A stretch of 64,000 bases of DNA from Meconema thalassinum (GCA_946902985.2 OX336396.1:233880297-233944296); one strand, 5' to 3'; numbered from the stretch's first letter, positions 1 to 11,770 are shown. Made by a program: numbers and translations. Notes: generated by a model from the sequence alone, not told the origin.

Positions 1-2591
1 TTATGAACTTCAAGTTCCTAACAAAATATATGATTTCTGAATCATCAACTTGATCAGTAAATGGTTGAACCATTCAATTATTCAATTTTCCACTTGGGAA
101 CATTATTATAAAAATATTTATATTCATGGCCATTTTTAGCAACTTTCACAACTTGCAATTCTTCGACAGAATGCGGAAATAAGAATTGTAGTTTCATAAT
201 GAATTCATTTAGTTCATGGCACTAGGATTTGAAAATATCCTTCAAATTATTCGTGGTTAAAGAATTATTTTTAATTGGCAGTGGCCCATTCTATTATTTG
301 TGTAAGAACACAATATTACAACAACAACGGCAAAGGTCTTCCTCTGAAGAAGAATAAACTACTATCATGACAAATCCGGGTTCTAGCAAAATCAAAGTCT
401 AAATGGAATTCGTAAACAAGGTTGAAAATAAGAACTGATGGTTTCACGAAATAACCTTCGGGTCATTCATACGACGAAATGTGTAGTTCCAATACTCCTA
501 CTATAAACCTGAGCCATCGAACCTGCTATTTGATTGATGCTCGAAAAAAACCTCTTCATTCCTGCGACTTAAACATGCGCACCTGGGAATGGAATTTCAA
601 CTACTCCACACATAAATTATCTTCCCAAAATTTATACAATAAATCAAGCCTCTGCTTGTTATCAACACTGGAAGATTAATAAACTTACAAGTTTATTTTA
701 TTTTACCATTCAGTTCAACCCGTGAATTTACCATACTTATGAAAATCTTTACTTCACTTTCGAGTGTATTTACGTCATGATTTTATATAAATACAAAAAT
801 ACCCTATTTGATACAAATATCAATTGCTTCCCGTTTCATGCCTCTCCGTGTTATCTGAAAAGTATACTTTGCTCATTGCAAATATCAACTGTTCAACCAG
901 AACTGAAATGTTGGTTGAATGCGGGCTTGCGCTAACCACTATCCTTCGGAAAAACTCCTGTTCCAAACTAGAAATGATTAAACTACTTCATAGGCTCTCT
1001 CTCAATACATATGATTATTATAAAATATAATATCCAAGAATTATTTAGAAAAATTATGAAAATTATTATTATTATTATTAGTGGATTATTATTATTATTA
1101 TTAGTTATATTATTTTAAATATGTTTAATTATCATCTCATTATGTGAGAATCCACATGTTCGAACCTTCGAATATGGAAAAAAATTATTAACTTTTACAG
1201 TTACATCGGCTGTTTTCCGTGGTTTCCCAAAAATATGAAATATTCAAATAAATGCTCGAAATGCTCGATCATCGATCCTAAACTGTTCTGAGTGCTGAAA
1301 ATACTCAGAATAACTCTTAACAAGTCTTGCGTAAATCATTGCAAGATTTAAATACGACGAAAAATAAATGTGTTGGTCATCTGCAGAAAAATAGTTTGTT
1401 CCAATTAGCTAGGCATAATATAATTCAAATGTGGCTTACATTTCTTGATGGTCTTGAAGCGTAGTAAACCTGGTCTGTACCAGATTTATCCATAGACATG
1501 CCCTATCGGACAAGCACGTATAATCCTTGTATCGGCCGCCATTATATACCCACAATCCGTCTAGTAAGACATAGTGGTAGTATCTCTTGACGTTTGAATT
1601 AACTGTTGTTCCATTTTAATATGGGCTTCTATCAAAGCCATAACAGTTTGTTTAAATAGGGTCAGATCTAAGTGATCTCTTCTTAGATATGTCAGTTGTA
1701 ACATAACTCACGGTAATCTTATCAGTACAAGAAAAACACTGACAGTCTAAGCAATTAACGGCTGTTCTGAAGATCGTTCCCTGGGCATGGTTTATTATAT
1801 CACCATCTACCATGCGCTAAGCAACTTGTAGTTTCCCTTGCGTAGACTAATGAACGCCACCGTTATAGACTAGTCTTCAGTGTACTGACAGATCGAAGTG
1901 GTTAACTAGTTACAAATAATGAAAACTGACTGAAATGGATTTAAAATATCCAAGTATTATGTTATAACTGGACTGTGACAAAGTACTAGTTCTAGACAAA
2001 GTCTAGCATATGTCCATGTAGAAATATAAATATTTCCACCAATGTCTGTAGAAAAATCAATCACCTCAGTGATTCTCCTCGCCGTAAACTTACTAAGTTC
2101 CACCTCGTAGCGCAGCACTTTCGTGACTATCACGACTTTGAAAAGAACTTCTGCGTAGATCCGGCAACCATGTGCCTTGGCTCAGCGTCGTAGCAACTTG
2201 CTCGGCAAATGCTTGTGTTGAAGTGAGCTATCGATGCTTGCTCCAGCCGGCTTTTATTCAAAACTGCCAGGGTCACGCGTCATCACGTTGTAATCTAGAA
2301 ATCCTCATATCTCTGGTATCCCTGGACCGATTTACTTGATACTAATTGCATTCTCTTTCTTTTGGCCGTGCCAGTAATCTGATCCCAGTTTCAAGTCTCT
2401 GCTCCATGGTTAACTATTTAATCAATAAATAGCCTCGACCTCTGCTATTACTCGCTACGTCACTTGACATCCAAGTATCGGTAAATTCCTTCCAAATGCT
2501 TCTCGAAGCAATGTAGCGCGATATTCAAATATCTGAACTTTCAAAAGCGGCTACAGCCTTTCCCTTGATATCTAGGTGTCTGAAACTTGGA
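1..2591. other. No recognised gene; AT-rich intergenic DNA
   Basis: I found no open frame with family features, no tRNA-like box and no sequence shared with the rest of the window. The only obvious structure is an interrupted (ATT)n microsatellite at about 1062-1105. The short open frames here (up to about 70 codons) look like chance. The stretch ends at the target site of the LTR retrotransposon that follows. Confidence 0.6.
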
Positions 2592-2596
2592 ATACC
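2592..2596 (+). repeat. Target-site duplication, left copy (ATACC)
   Basis: The five bases ATACC directly precede the 5' LTR and recur directly after the 3' LTR at 10549-10553. Five bases is usual for BEL/Pao integrases. Confidence 0.95.
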
Positions 2597-2875
2597 TGAT
2601 CACTTTCGTGATGTTTTTAATGTGTGTTTATTTCTTATGCCGCATTTGTCGGTCAAATGCTTTGGGACCACCGAACTATTAATGTATTTAATCACATTTA
2701 TGTTTATAATATATAATGTAATTTTCGAGTGATTACTCGTAGCAAACAAAATTTCTAAGACACATACCTCAGCCTGTTCATAGATGTTGACTCTCCGAGC
2801 CACAAGTTCACTACTGCCAGGTGTGCTTCTCGCCTAGCCGCTACGTGAAGGACTGTCGTCACATCTCCGCTTTAG

Positions 2876-2932
2876 CCAATCAGTCGCCGCCAGCCAGTGC
2901 TGATTTCTCGATTGTTCTACGCCCTATTTAAG
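2876..2932 (+). promoter_or_regulatory. Putative LTR core promoter (CCAAT and TATA-like box)
   Basis: CCAAT at 2876-2880 is followed by TATTTAAG at 2925-2932. Transcription would start shortly downstream, before the ATG at 4117. The same elements are present in the 3' LTR near 9632-9688. The start site itself is inferred. Confidence 0.55.
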
Positions 2933-3591
2933 AAGCGGTTCTCCTCTTCAAGAGTCAGATCCAGCACGCCAGATCCAGCACGACAGTACCGCATCACTTC
3001 ATGGAGTCTTCCAAAGCTTCGTTCCATGGGGCAAATACCTAACGGCATGCTTCAACATAAGACGGTGTACTCAGCACGTCACACCGCTACGCTAGAGATT
3101 ACTACGCATCAAAGCCACAACTAGATGAGCTGTCGCCAGGCTCAGATCACAGTTCTCACCGCTACGCAAGATGAAAGCTTGCTTGTTACTTTCGCTCTTC
3201 AGTGAACTTTGGTTCTAAAGAAGAACCTTTCTTCAAGCCGATACTTTATTTCGAGATGCTGGACATCGAAATCACAAAGTATAGTGTTCGTAAACTATAA
3301 ACTACAACAGCAAACCAGCAAGCTCTGGCCACGGCCGACCTGCAGCAATGAACCTCTCTAGTCAACATGAATAGCAACGGAAGATAAGTTACGTTCTTTT
3401 ATTCTCTATTTTTATCAATAATCTTATATGTTTTAATGGTTTTAATATTGCTTGCAAGTGCAATTGTTTTCAAAATAGTGTGTCTTTAAAATGAACTCTT
3501 GTAAATAGCACCAAGTTGTGCCAACCTACTAATTTTTAAACCCAAAGGGTTTCCAGTAATGTATAGAATTTATCACTTGTGTCAAACAACA

Positions 3592-3597
3592 AATAAA
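3592..3597 (+). terminator. LTR polyadenylation signal AATAAA
   Basis: AATAAA lies about 200 bp before the end of the LTR. The copy at 10348-10353 in the 3' LTR would serve the genomic transcript. Confidence 0.6.
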
Positions 3598-3794
3598 GTT
3601 TATATTATATTAATGCTTAAATGTTCAGTGTTAAATTTAAACTTAAAGTTGAGTATAAGGAACCAGGCCGCACTCCCCTAGCCCAAAATATTCAGTCTAA
3701 TAGCTTCTTTCACAGTAGTTATTTTGTCCAGGCATTGCCTGATGCTTTCTCCCGTTTATGAGAACGAACTTGGGCTGTTCTTCACATAACCATA

Positions 3795-3812
3795 TGGAGC
3801 CGAAAACCGGGA
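3795..3812 (+). other. Putative tRNA primer-binding site
   Basis: A TGG-starting 18-mer (TGGAGCCGAAAACCGGGA) lies two bases after the 5' LTR, where the complement of a tRNA 3' CCA end is expected. I could not assign the tRNA. Confidence 0.55.
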
Positions 3813-4116
3813 GTGCGTTTGGTAAACATTTGTTGAAGCAAGTCTGTAGATTGAACCTTTCTCAGAAATTAATATTTAAACTAATTAACAAAATTTTTCT
3901 CTCATACTGAACATTAAGTGTATAAATTGTTCAAAAATTGTGATTTCTAATTCTTTTGGAAAGTTTCAGCTCGGAGTTCATGTTTGGCACTGGAAGAGGA
4001 ACCACAAAAACAAGTTCCACATTTAACCGTTGGAAAGGCTGCTTTCTCTCTCTTCTGGCAGGCTGTTGTACGAGTTCACAGGGAAGTCGTGAGTACTTTC
4101 ACAACAAACTTTCACA

Positions 4117-7100
4117 ATGCCAATGGACGAAAAACTCATTAATGCGAGGGCTTCGGTCAAGGGCAAACTCACGCGTTTTCGCACTTTTCTATATGAGCTT
4201 ACGGAAAAAGAACGTAATAGTGACATAATTTCTCAAAGACTGAAAGGTTATGAACAGGCCTTTGAAAAGTATGACGAGATCCAAAGTAATATTGAGACAC
4301 AATATCCCGACCAGCAAAGTGACCGCGCTGAGGTTGAAAATTTATATTATAAGGGGTTTGCAGACGCAAAGCAGCTTTTAAGAAGTTTAACATTGCGGGA
4401 AAAGCAGGAGAAAACTCCTTCAGAATCTTCTTCTTTTCCTTCCCGTGTTATATTACCGAAAATAGAATTACCTAAATTTACCGGAGATGAAGCTACATGG
4501 GAACCATTTTTTGAATTATTCAATTCATTGATTCACGAAAACGATTCTCTTCCTTCAATACAGAAGTTTCATTATTTGCGTTTGTCCTTGCAAGGCAACG
4601 CACTCAAACTCATCCAAGAGCTTACGTTGACAAATGAAAATTATGAAGTAGCTTTGGCACTTCTCAGAGATCGGTTTGGGAACACTCGTTTAAAAACTCA
4701 ACGTCATATACAGGGTTTATTCAATTTACCTATGGTTCAAGCTGATAATCTTGCCTCGCTTCGTAATTTGATCGATGCTGCAGAACTTCATATTCGTGCG
4801 CTTGCAAATTTGGACCAACCAGTTGACCATTGGGATCTATTTTTGATTCATCTTATTTCTGTTAAATTAGACACTAAAACTTTAAAAGATTGGGAAGCAG
4901 ATCTGTCGCAACATTCATTGTGTACCTATGAAGCTATTATTAAATTCTTAAAGGCGAAATGCCAAATTCTCTCTGCTGTAGCCAGCCAAAAGAGTAGCTC
5001 TACCTTCAAACCTCCCTCTAATAGTAAGGACATCAGCCCCACTCATAGAGTGCTAAGGTCACATGCCTTTTCTACAAATATTCGGTCTTCCAATCAAGCA
5101 CAAGCTTGTGTTTTGTGTCAACAACCGCATAACTTGTACCAGTGCGCTCAATTTAAATCTTTATCTGTGGATGAAAGACACAAATTAATTACCACCCACA
5201 AGCACTGCTTCAATTGCCTATCAGGGACACATATGATAAGCAATTGTCATTCTGAACGGTTATGTTTTCACTGTAAAGCAAAGCATCATACTCTCCTGCA
5301 TAGACATGAAAGATCGCGGTCATCAGCAACCAATAGTTCATCCGCTAAATCTAATTCTGAGACTTCGCCGAATAACGCTCAGTCTTTTACTCAAAGCTCT
5401 ATTTCGTTCAGTAAAACTCAAGTTTTATTGTCCACTGTCCAAATTCTAGTGAAGAATGTTCACGGAAAATGGGTTTCTGTAAGGGGATTGTTAGATAATG
5501 CTGCAACTAACAATTTTATCAGTGAATCGCTAGTTCGCAAGTTAGGTCTACAAATATGCCCTACTTCTATAGAAGTTACAGGAATTAATGGTTCCAAATC
5601 GCAATCTCTGAGTTATGCTAAAGTGGATGTAAAAGATTCCAATAATCTCGGCATTCATTTAAATTTAGATTTTTTAATTATCAATTCCATAGGTAATGAC
5701 ACCCCCATTACTTCTTTTCAAGTCCAGGGTTGGAATATTCCGCATCATTTGCAACTTGCAGATCCGAATTTCAACAGAGCTTCATCTGTAGAAATTCTTT
5801 TAAGTGCCAGCATTTTTTGGCAATGTTTACATCCAGAAAAGGTTAAAGTTGCCCGTGATGTTTTCTTTCGTAGAACTGATTTTGGTTGGATTGCCACTGG
5901 GCAAATATACCGCAACCCAGTTCAACAAAAATCTCATTGTTATTTTGTTGGTGCTGATTTAAATCAAGAATTAATTAAGTTCTGGGACATTGAGGATATT
6001 CAAGTTACCTCACCTCATTCTCGCAATAATGAGATCTGTGAAACACACTACGTAGAAACCACTGTTCGCACTACTGAAGGCAGATTCGTGGTTACTCTTC
6101 CTCGCATTTGTAACCCCCCTGTTATTACAGAATCACATTCCAGAGCTCTTAAAGCTTTATTCGCAATTGAAAATCGCTTTAAAAAGGATGCTCTCTTAAA
6201 AACTCAGTATACTTCCTTCATGGAAGAATACGAATCAGCGAATCACATGGAAGTAGTTCCAAAATCTGAAGAAATTAGTAATCCTCCTAAAGAAATAGTA
6301 TATCTTAATCATCATCCGGTTTGGAAAAATTCTTCCACCCGAGAACAGATAAGAGTAGTTTTTAATGGGTCATCTCCAGATGCTAATGGTGTTTCTCTCA
6401 ATGACACTCTGCATTCTGGACCCGCTATTCAGACAGATCTTACTTCAGTTTTACTTAACTTTCGTCTATTCCCCATTGCTGTTCTTGCTGACATCAAGCA
6501 AATGTATAGGCAAATTCTAGTAAATTCAGAACAACGTGATTTGCAAAGAATTTTGTGGCGAGATGACAATGCAAAACCTATAAAAATATTTCGTTTAAGA
6601 ACAGTGACATACGGTCTTAAGCCGTCTGCGTTTCTCGCAATACGATCTCTTCACATGTTGGCCGAACAAGATGGTCATCTTTTTCATCCTCTACCTTCTG
6701 AAGTTTTGAAAACTGCATTTTATGTAGATGATTTTCTGTATTCCTTTTCTAGTATTTCTGAAGCACTTCGTGTTTGTGAAGATTTAAACTCTCTTCTTTC
6801 CGGTGGTGGGATTACCCTTCATAAGTGGAACTCGAACTCAACCGAATTTTTATCTAACTTTTCACAAGTAACTCCTGTTGATAAATGTGTTGCACTTCCT
6901 ACTGAGGAATCAGCTATTAAAACCTTGGGTGTTTTTTGGTCTCCTTCTTCAGATACCTTTTCCTATCAGGTACACTTATCTGAGTTTCACCCTCGAACGA
7001 AAAGGCAATTATTATCAGAAATAGCAAAAGTTTTTGATCCATTGCAGTACATTGCTCCGGTGGTTATTACTGCAAAAATTTTCTTGCAAAAACTTTGGTT

Positions 7101-9276
7101 ATTGAAAATTGGTTGGGATGAACAGGTACCCTCCCCCCTTTTGGATGAGTGGTTGAAATACCGCAAGAGTTTGTTAGATCTTTCTCAAATTTCTATTCCT
7201 CGCACTTTAATTTCGGACCTTTCATGTCAGTATTTCGATTTGCACATATTTGCAGATAGTTCTGAAAAGGCATATGGTTGTTGCGCCTACTTAGTAGGCC
7301 GCCCTTCCAATACTTTACCCGGATTTTCCAATTTAATTTGTGCAAAATCAAAGGTAGCCCCACTCAAATCCATATCTTTGCCTAGATTGGAATTATGTTC
7401 TGCTGTAATGGCTGTGGAATTAGCCAGTAAATTAAAAATCAGTTTAAATTTGAAATTTTCGAGCACATGGTTTTGGAGTGATTCTTCCATCGTGTTAGCT
7501 TGGCTTTCAAAACCTTCTTCATATTGGACCACTTTTGTGGCGAATCGCGTTTCTAAAATACAAGAGTTGTCTCATTTTGACCAATGGAATCATGTTCCGG
7601 GGAAGGAAAACCCCGCTGATATAATTTCACGTGGCTGCTTGCCCAAGAAATTAATTTCTTTTAAATTATACTGGAATGGTCCGGCGTGGCTCAGTCAGGA
7701 TTTCTCTTGTTGGCCTCGTTCATCTAATCCGCTCGCAGAAGATGTTCCTGATGCTCGCATTGCTACCGCTTCCCTTTTTCTAACTTCTATTGCTACTAGT
7801 CTTTTTCAGCGTTACTCTTCATTTAATAAATTAATTCGTGTGGTAGCATATTTATTTCGATGGAAATTTCTTGTTCTTGATGAGCCTGTGAAGCCGCAAC
7901 CCTTTCTCACTAAAATGGAATTGGAATTTGCTACTCGTAGAATCTTGTTTCTTATGCAACAAGAAGTATTCTTTCTTGAGTATCAGACACTTTTAAGCAA
8001 AAAAGCTTTACCGAAGTCTAGTAGGCTGTTACCTCTCACCCCTTTTGTGGACCAAGATGGATTAATAAGAGTGGGGGGCAGGCTAGAATATTCTAGTTAC
8101 TCAGATGAGAAAAAACATCCCATTATTCTCCCTTCTAGACATCCTATTACTACTCTCATCGTAAAGAAATTTCATTATCAGAATTTGCACGCTGGCACCC
8201 GCACTTTGCTTTGTTTAATTCGCGAGCAATATTGGCTCATTAACGGTGTTCATGAAGTTTCTTCTGTTATTCGGAAATGTATACCTTGTTTCAAATCTAA
8301 GCCCCCGCCAATCACGCAAATTATGGGAAACTTGCCATATTTTCGTTCCGAACCTAGTAAGCCTTTCGCCCTTACGGGTATCGATTATGCTGGGCCTTAT
8401 GTCTATCAAGTTAATTCCCCTTTATCTAAGCGAAAGTTGTTAGGTAAACTTTATATTTCTTTATTTGTGTGCATGGTGACAGGAGCCATTCACCTTGAGT
8501 TGGTTACAAGTGCTTCTACTCCTTATTTTATAGCAGCCTTTTCTAGATTTGCCGCTAGAAGGGGTGTTCCCTCCGAGGTTTTCTCAGATAACGCAAAAAT
8601 TTTTGTTAGTACTTTTGATCTTTGGAAAACTGCGCTTACCTCCCCTTCTGCTAAGGAACAGTTTTCTAATTTTTCTCATGCTAAGGGATTCAAATGGCAT
8701 TTCACTCCCCCTTACGCCCCCCATCATGGTGGTCGTTGGGAATCTTGCATAAAGCTCACGAAGAGACAGCTGAAGAAAACCCTTGGTTCAGCCATCCTTT
8801 CCTATGAGGAATTCAATTCTTTAATTATTCAGGTTGAGGGTATCGTAAATTCTAGGCCGCTCACGCCTTTGTCTAACGATCCTAAGGATCTTCTTCCCTT
8901 AACACCTGGTCATTTTTTAATAGGCTGTTCTTTAGCTTCTACGCCTCCTTTGCTGAGTCGACGCTGTGATCTCGGGTTGCCTATTTTCTGGAGAAAGTTA
9001 GAATCTTTGCGAAACTCCTTTTGGCGCCGTTGGAAGCTGGAGTATCTCGGCTCACTTAACAGGAGAGAGAGGTGGCGGCTTTCCCGGCCTGATGTGCGTG
9101 TGGGAGATATGGTTCTTTTGCGAGATCCAAGTCCCCCCCTCGTATGGAATATTGGTAGGGTAACTCACTGCCATTTGGGTCGTGATAATCATGTGAGAGT
9201 TGTAGATGTTCTCACTAGTAAGGGAGTCTATACTAGACCAATTTCTATGGTTGCTATTTTGCCTGTTGAGGCTTAG
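4117..9276 (+). CDS. gag-pol: Gag-Pol polyprotein of a BEL/Pao retrotransposon (1719 aa)
   Basis: One uninterrupted frame encodes capsid and all enzymes, so no frameshift is needed. Order by residue: DUF1759-like gag from about 113 to 270; paired zinc knuckles from C331 (CVLC, then a CX2CX4HX4C knuckle and a CX2C...H knuckle) to about 396; aspartic protease with candidate catalytic D460; reverse transcriptase with YVDD at 869-872; RNase H with ADSS around D1047; integrase with an HHCC-type zinc region, then catalytic D1423, D1491 and E1542; and a C-terminal DUF5641-like tail ending near the stop. The protease site reads D-N-A where D-S/T-G is usual. The first ATG downstream of the LTR in this frame, MPMDEK, is taken as the start; another ATG two codons in is not excluded. 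The intact frame and near-identical LTRs suggest a recently active element. Confidence 0.95.
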   Translation: MPMDEKLINARASVKGKLTRFRTFLYELTEKERNSDIISQRLKGYEQAFEKYDEIQSNIETQYPDQQSDRAEVENLYYKGFADAKQLLRSLTLREKQEKTPSESSSFPSRVILPKIELPKFTGDEATWEPFFELFNSLIHENDSLPSIQKFHYLRLSLQGNALKLIQELTLTNENYEVALALLRDRFGNTRLKTQRHIQGLFNLPMVQADNLASLRNLIDAAELHIRALANLDQPVDHWDLFLIHLISVKLDTKTLKDWEADLSQHSLCTYEAIIKFLKAKCQILSAVASQKSSSTFKPPSNSKDISPTHRVLRSHAFSTNIRSSNQAQACVLCQQPHNLYQCAQFKSLSVDERHKLITTHKHCFNCLSGTHMISNCHSERLCFHCKAKHHTLLHRHERSRSSATNSSSAKSNSETSPNNAQSFTQSSISFSKTQVLLSTVQILVKNVHGKWVSVRGLLDNAATNNFISESLVRKLGLQICPTSIEVTGINGSKSQSLSYAKVDVKDSNNLGIHLNLDFLIINSIGNDTPITSFQVQGWNIPHHLQLADPNFNRASSVEILLSASIFWQCLHPEKVKVARDVFFRRTDFGWIATGQIYRNPVQQKSHCYFVGADLNQELIKFWDIEDIQVTSPHSRNNEICETHYVETTVRTTEGRFVVTLPRICNPPVITESHSRALKALFAIENRFKKDALLKTQYTSFMEEYESANHMEVVPKSEEISNPPKEIVYLNHHPVWKNSSTREQIRVVFNGSSPDANGVSLNDTLHSGPAIQTDLTSVLLNFRLFPIAVLADIKQMYRQILVNSEQRDLQRILWRDDNAKPIKIFRLRTVTYGLKPSAFLAIRSLHMLAEQDGHLFHPLPSEVLKTAFYVDDFLYSFSSISEALRVCEDLNSLLSGGGITLHKWNSNSTEFLSNFSQVTPVDKCVALPTEESAIKTLGVFWSPSSDTFSYQVHLSEFHPRTKRQLLSEIAKVFDPLQYIAPVVITAKIFLQKLWLLKIGWDEQVPSPLLDEWLKYRKSLLDLSQISIPRTLISDLSCQYFDLHIFADSSEKAYGCCAYLVGRPSNTLPGFSNLICAKSKVAPLKSISLPRLELCSAVMAVELASKLKISLNLKFSSTWFWSDSSIVLAWLSKPSSYWTTFVANRVSKIQELSHFDQWNHVPGKENPADIISRGCLPKKLISFKLYWNGPAWLSQDFSCWPRSSNPLAEDVPDARIATASLFLTSIATSLFQRYSSFNKLIRVVAYLFRWKFLVLDEPVKPQPFLTKMELEFATRRILFLMQQEVFFLEYQTLLSKKALPKSSRLLPLTPFVDQDGLIRVGGRLEYSSYSDEKKHPIILPSRHPITTLIVKKFHYQNLHAGTRTLLCLIREQYWLINGVHEVSSVIRKCIPCFKSKPPPITQIMGNLPYFRSEPSKPFALTGIDYAGPYVYQVNSPLSKRKLLGKLYISLFVCMVTGAIHLELVTSASTPYFIAAFSRFAARRGVPSEVFSDNAKIFVSTFDLWKTALTSPSAKEQFSNFSHAKGFKWHFTPPYAPHHGGRWESCIKLTKRQLKKTLGSAILSYEEFNSLIIQVEGIVNSRPLTPLSNDPKDLLPLTPGHFLIGCSLASTPPLLSRRCDLGLPIFWRKLESLRNSFWRRWKLEYLGSLNRRERWRLSRPDVRVGDMVLLRDPSPPLVWNIGRVTHCHLGRDNHVRVVDVLTSKGVYTRPISMVAILPVEA

Positions 9277-9352
9277 TGTCATCCTCTTTCATTGTTGTTC
9301 ATGTTTTTTCCAGATGATTCTTTGATTGTTTTCTTTCGGGGGTCTCGGAGCA

Positions 9353-10548
9353 TGATCACTTTCGTGATGTTTTTAATGTGTGTTTATTTCTTATGCCGCA
9401 TTTGTCGGTCAAATGCTTTGGGACCACCGAACTATTAATGTATTTAATCACATTTATGTTTATAATATATAATGTAATTTTCGAGTGATTACTCGTAGCA
9501 AACAAAATTTCTAAGACACATACCTCAGCCTGTTCATAGATGTTGACTCTCCGAGCCACAAGTTCACTACTGCCAGGTGTGCTTCTCGCCTAGCCGCTAC
9601 GTGAAGGACTGTCGTCACATCTCCGCTTTAGCCAATCAGTCGCCGCCAGCCAGTGCTGATTTCTCGATTGTTCTACGCCCTATTTAAGAAGCGGTTCTCC
9701 TCTTCAAGAGTCAGATCCAGCACGCCAGATCCAGCACGACAGTACCGCATCACTTCATGGAGTCTTCCAAAGCTTCGTTCCATGGGGCAAATACCTAACG
9801 GCATGCTTCAACATAAGACGGTGTACTCAGCACGTCACACCGCTACGCTAGAGATTACTACGCATCAAAGCCACAACTAGATGAGCTGTCGCCAGGCTCA
9901 GATCACAGTTCTCACCGCTACGCAAGATGAAAGCTTGCTTGTTACTTTCGCTCTTCAGTGAACTTTGGTTCTAAAGAAGAACCTTTCTTCAAGCCGATAC
10001 TTTATTTCGAGATGCTGGACATCGAAATCACAAAGTATAGTGTTCGTAAACTATAAACTACAACAGCAAACCAGCAAGCTCTGGCCACGGCCGACCTGCA
10101 GCAATGAACCTCTCTAGTCAACATGAATAGCAACGGAAGATAAGTTACGTTCTTTTATTCTCTATTTTTATCAATAATCTTATATGTTTTAATGGTTTTA
10201 ATATTGCTTGCAAGTGCAATTGTTTTCAAAATAGTGTGTCTTTAAAATGAACTCTTGTAAATAGCACCAAGTTGTACCAACCTACTAATTTTTAAACCCA
10301 AAGTGTTTCCAGTAATGTATAGAAATTATCACTTGTGTCAAACAACAAATAAAGTTTATATTATATTAATGCTTAAATGTTCAGTGTTAAATTTAAACTT
10401 AAAGTTGAGTATAAGGAACCAGGCCGCACTCCCCTAGCCCAAAATATTCAGTCTAATAGCTTCTTTCACAGTAGTTATTTTGTCCAGGCATTGCCTGATG
10501 CTTTCTCCCGTTTATGAGAACGAACTTGGGCTGTTCTTCACATAACCA
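9353..10548 (+). repeat. 3' LTR of the BEL/Pao element
   Basis: 1196 bp and near-identical to the 5' LTR. The differences I saw are G/A, G/T and T/A substitutions in the part corresponding to 3530-3570. It ends CACATAACCA followed by the ATACC target duplication. Confidence 0.96.
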
Positions 10549-10553
10549 ATACC
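10549..10553 (+). repeat. Target-site duplication, right copy (ATACC)
   Basis: Matches 2592-2596 exactly. Confidence 0.95.
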
Positions 10554-11770
10554 CATTCCTAGAGTTGGGCACACTACAGTTGGTATCCCTGGTGACTCTG
10601 AATATTTTCTTAGTTCCATCTCTTAAGGTATAGAATGCACATACAAAATTTAGTTGATGGATAGTATGGGCGTTACATGCTGTTTGATATTGGATTTATC
10701 AGTGCGCGTAAAATCATGTTGGGAATAATGTCATGTACGTGATGCTCAGAATTAAACTGAAATATTACGATCTAATGTAGTGCCAATTTTGCATAAAATC
10801 CATTTGTTAGTATAGACGTTACATGAAATTAAAATTTGAAAATATCCGAAAGCTTAGAACCATGTTAGCAGCACTGAGGTATATTAGTGACTCCAAATTA
10901 ATCTAGAATGGCAGGTACTATACGTGTGCAAACTTTCGAGCTGATGACTTGCATACTTTCTGATATATTGATTTTAGGATTGAACAATTAAAGAGAGTAT
11001 TTATTAACAGTTGGCAGTCCTGCTGGTTCTAAAGAATACACATATTCATAACTGTTATAGTAAACAAGGCACATACGAAACTTGGTTGAATATCATTTGT
11101 TACTATAGAAGTTATATGCATTTAAAGACTGTACCTATCAACAGGCATAGAATCGTGTTTACAGCACTGTTGTATATAAGTTACGCCAAACTAAGGTAGA
11201 ATGTCAGGTACTATACGTGTGCAAAGTTTAGAGCCGTTGGCTTTCATACTTTCTGATATATTGATATTAATGTTAAAACATAGAGAGAACATTTATCAAC
11301 AGTTGGCAGCCCTGGCGGCTCTTTAGAATACGTACAGTCATATCTGTTGTAGTACACATAGTACATACGATATTTGGTTGAAATCCAATTGTTAGAATAG
11401 AAGTTACATGCATTTATATTATGGACTTATCGGCAGACTTAGAATCATGTTGGCAACACTGGCATGTATGAACTTCTGAAAATTAATCTGGAATGTTATC
11501 GTATATTTGTGTGCTGATTTTGGGAGGGTTCGCATTCATAACTTCTGAGATATCGAACATAGAGCTCAAATTTCAATTGTATTTTTTCAGCAGTTGGTAG
11601 AACTGACGTCCATTTCAAATATGGCCGTGATATATTCAGCTATAGATCTTTATTCTTACCAAATTTTGTTTCGATAGCTGCAGCCGTTTAGGATTTGATA
11701 GGGGGACACACGCACACAGCCAGACAGACAGAAGGACAGAGAGGCAATCATTTTCCCGAATCGATCTCAT
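10554..11770 (+). repeat. Degenerate tandem repeat of about 290 bp, three to four copies
   Basis: The string GGTACTATACGTGTGCAAA occurs at about 10914 and 11209. A weaker version is near 11490 and a poorer one near 10770. Around each are matching blocks such as TTTCTGATATATTG, AACAGTTGGCAG and GAAGTTACATGCATT in the same order. The array ends in a CACA- and CAGACAGA-rich segment at about 11705-11755. I see no coding capacity. Confidence 0.7.

Larger units (their letters stand above)
2597..3792 (+). repeat. 5' LTR of the BEL/Pao element
   Basis: Starts TGATCACTTTCG and ends CATAACCA. It is 1196 bp, the same length as the 3' LTR at 9353-10548. It contains a CCAAT box, a TATA-like box and a polyadenylation signal, giving a recognisable U3-R-U5 layout. 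Short open frames inside it occur identically in both LTRs and are not credible genes. Confidence 0.96.
2592..10553 (+). mobile_element. BEL/Pao LTR retrotransposon, complete, with target duplication
   Basis: A full-length element: 5-bp target duplication ATACC (2592-2596 and 10549-10553), two 1196-bp LTRs starting TG and ending CA (2597-3792, 9353-10548), a leader, one gag-pol frame (4117-9276) and a short 3' untranslated stretch. The LTRs differ at only three positions that I could find, near 3530-3570 versus 10276-10325. That implies a recent insertion. The gag DUF1759-like region, the integrase layout and the C-terminal DUF5641-like tail are typical of BEL/Pao. No envelope-like frame lies between pol and the 3' LTR. 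The polypurine tract upstream of 9353 is weak (only a G-rich patch). Confidence 0.96.

Noticed and set aside
2897..3124. Open frame of 75 codons in the LTR
   Set aside because: It lies in the promoter/R region and is merely identical in both LTRs because they are copies.
3956..4228. Plus-strand 90-codon frame overlapping the gag start
   Set aside because: Out-of-frame overlap with the clear gag-pol frame and no family features.
9277..9352. Possible envelope gene in the BEL/Pao element
   Set aside because: Only 76 bases separate the gag-pol stop from the 3' LTR.
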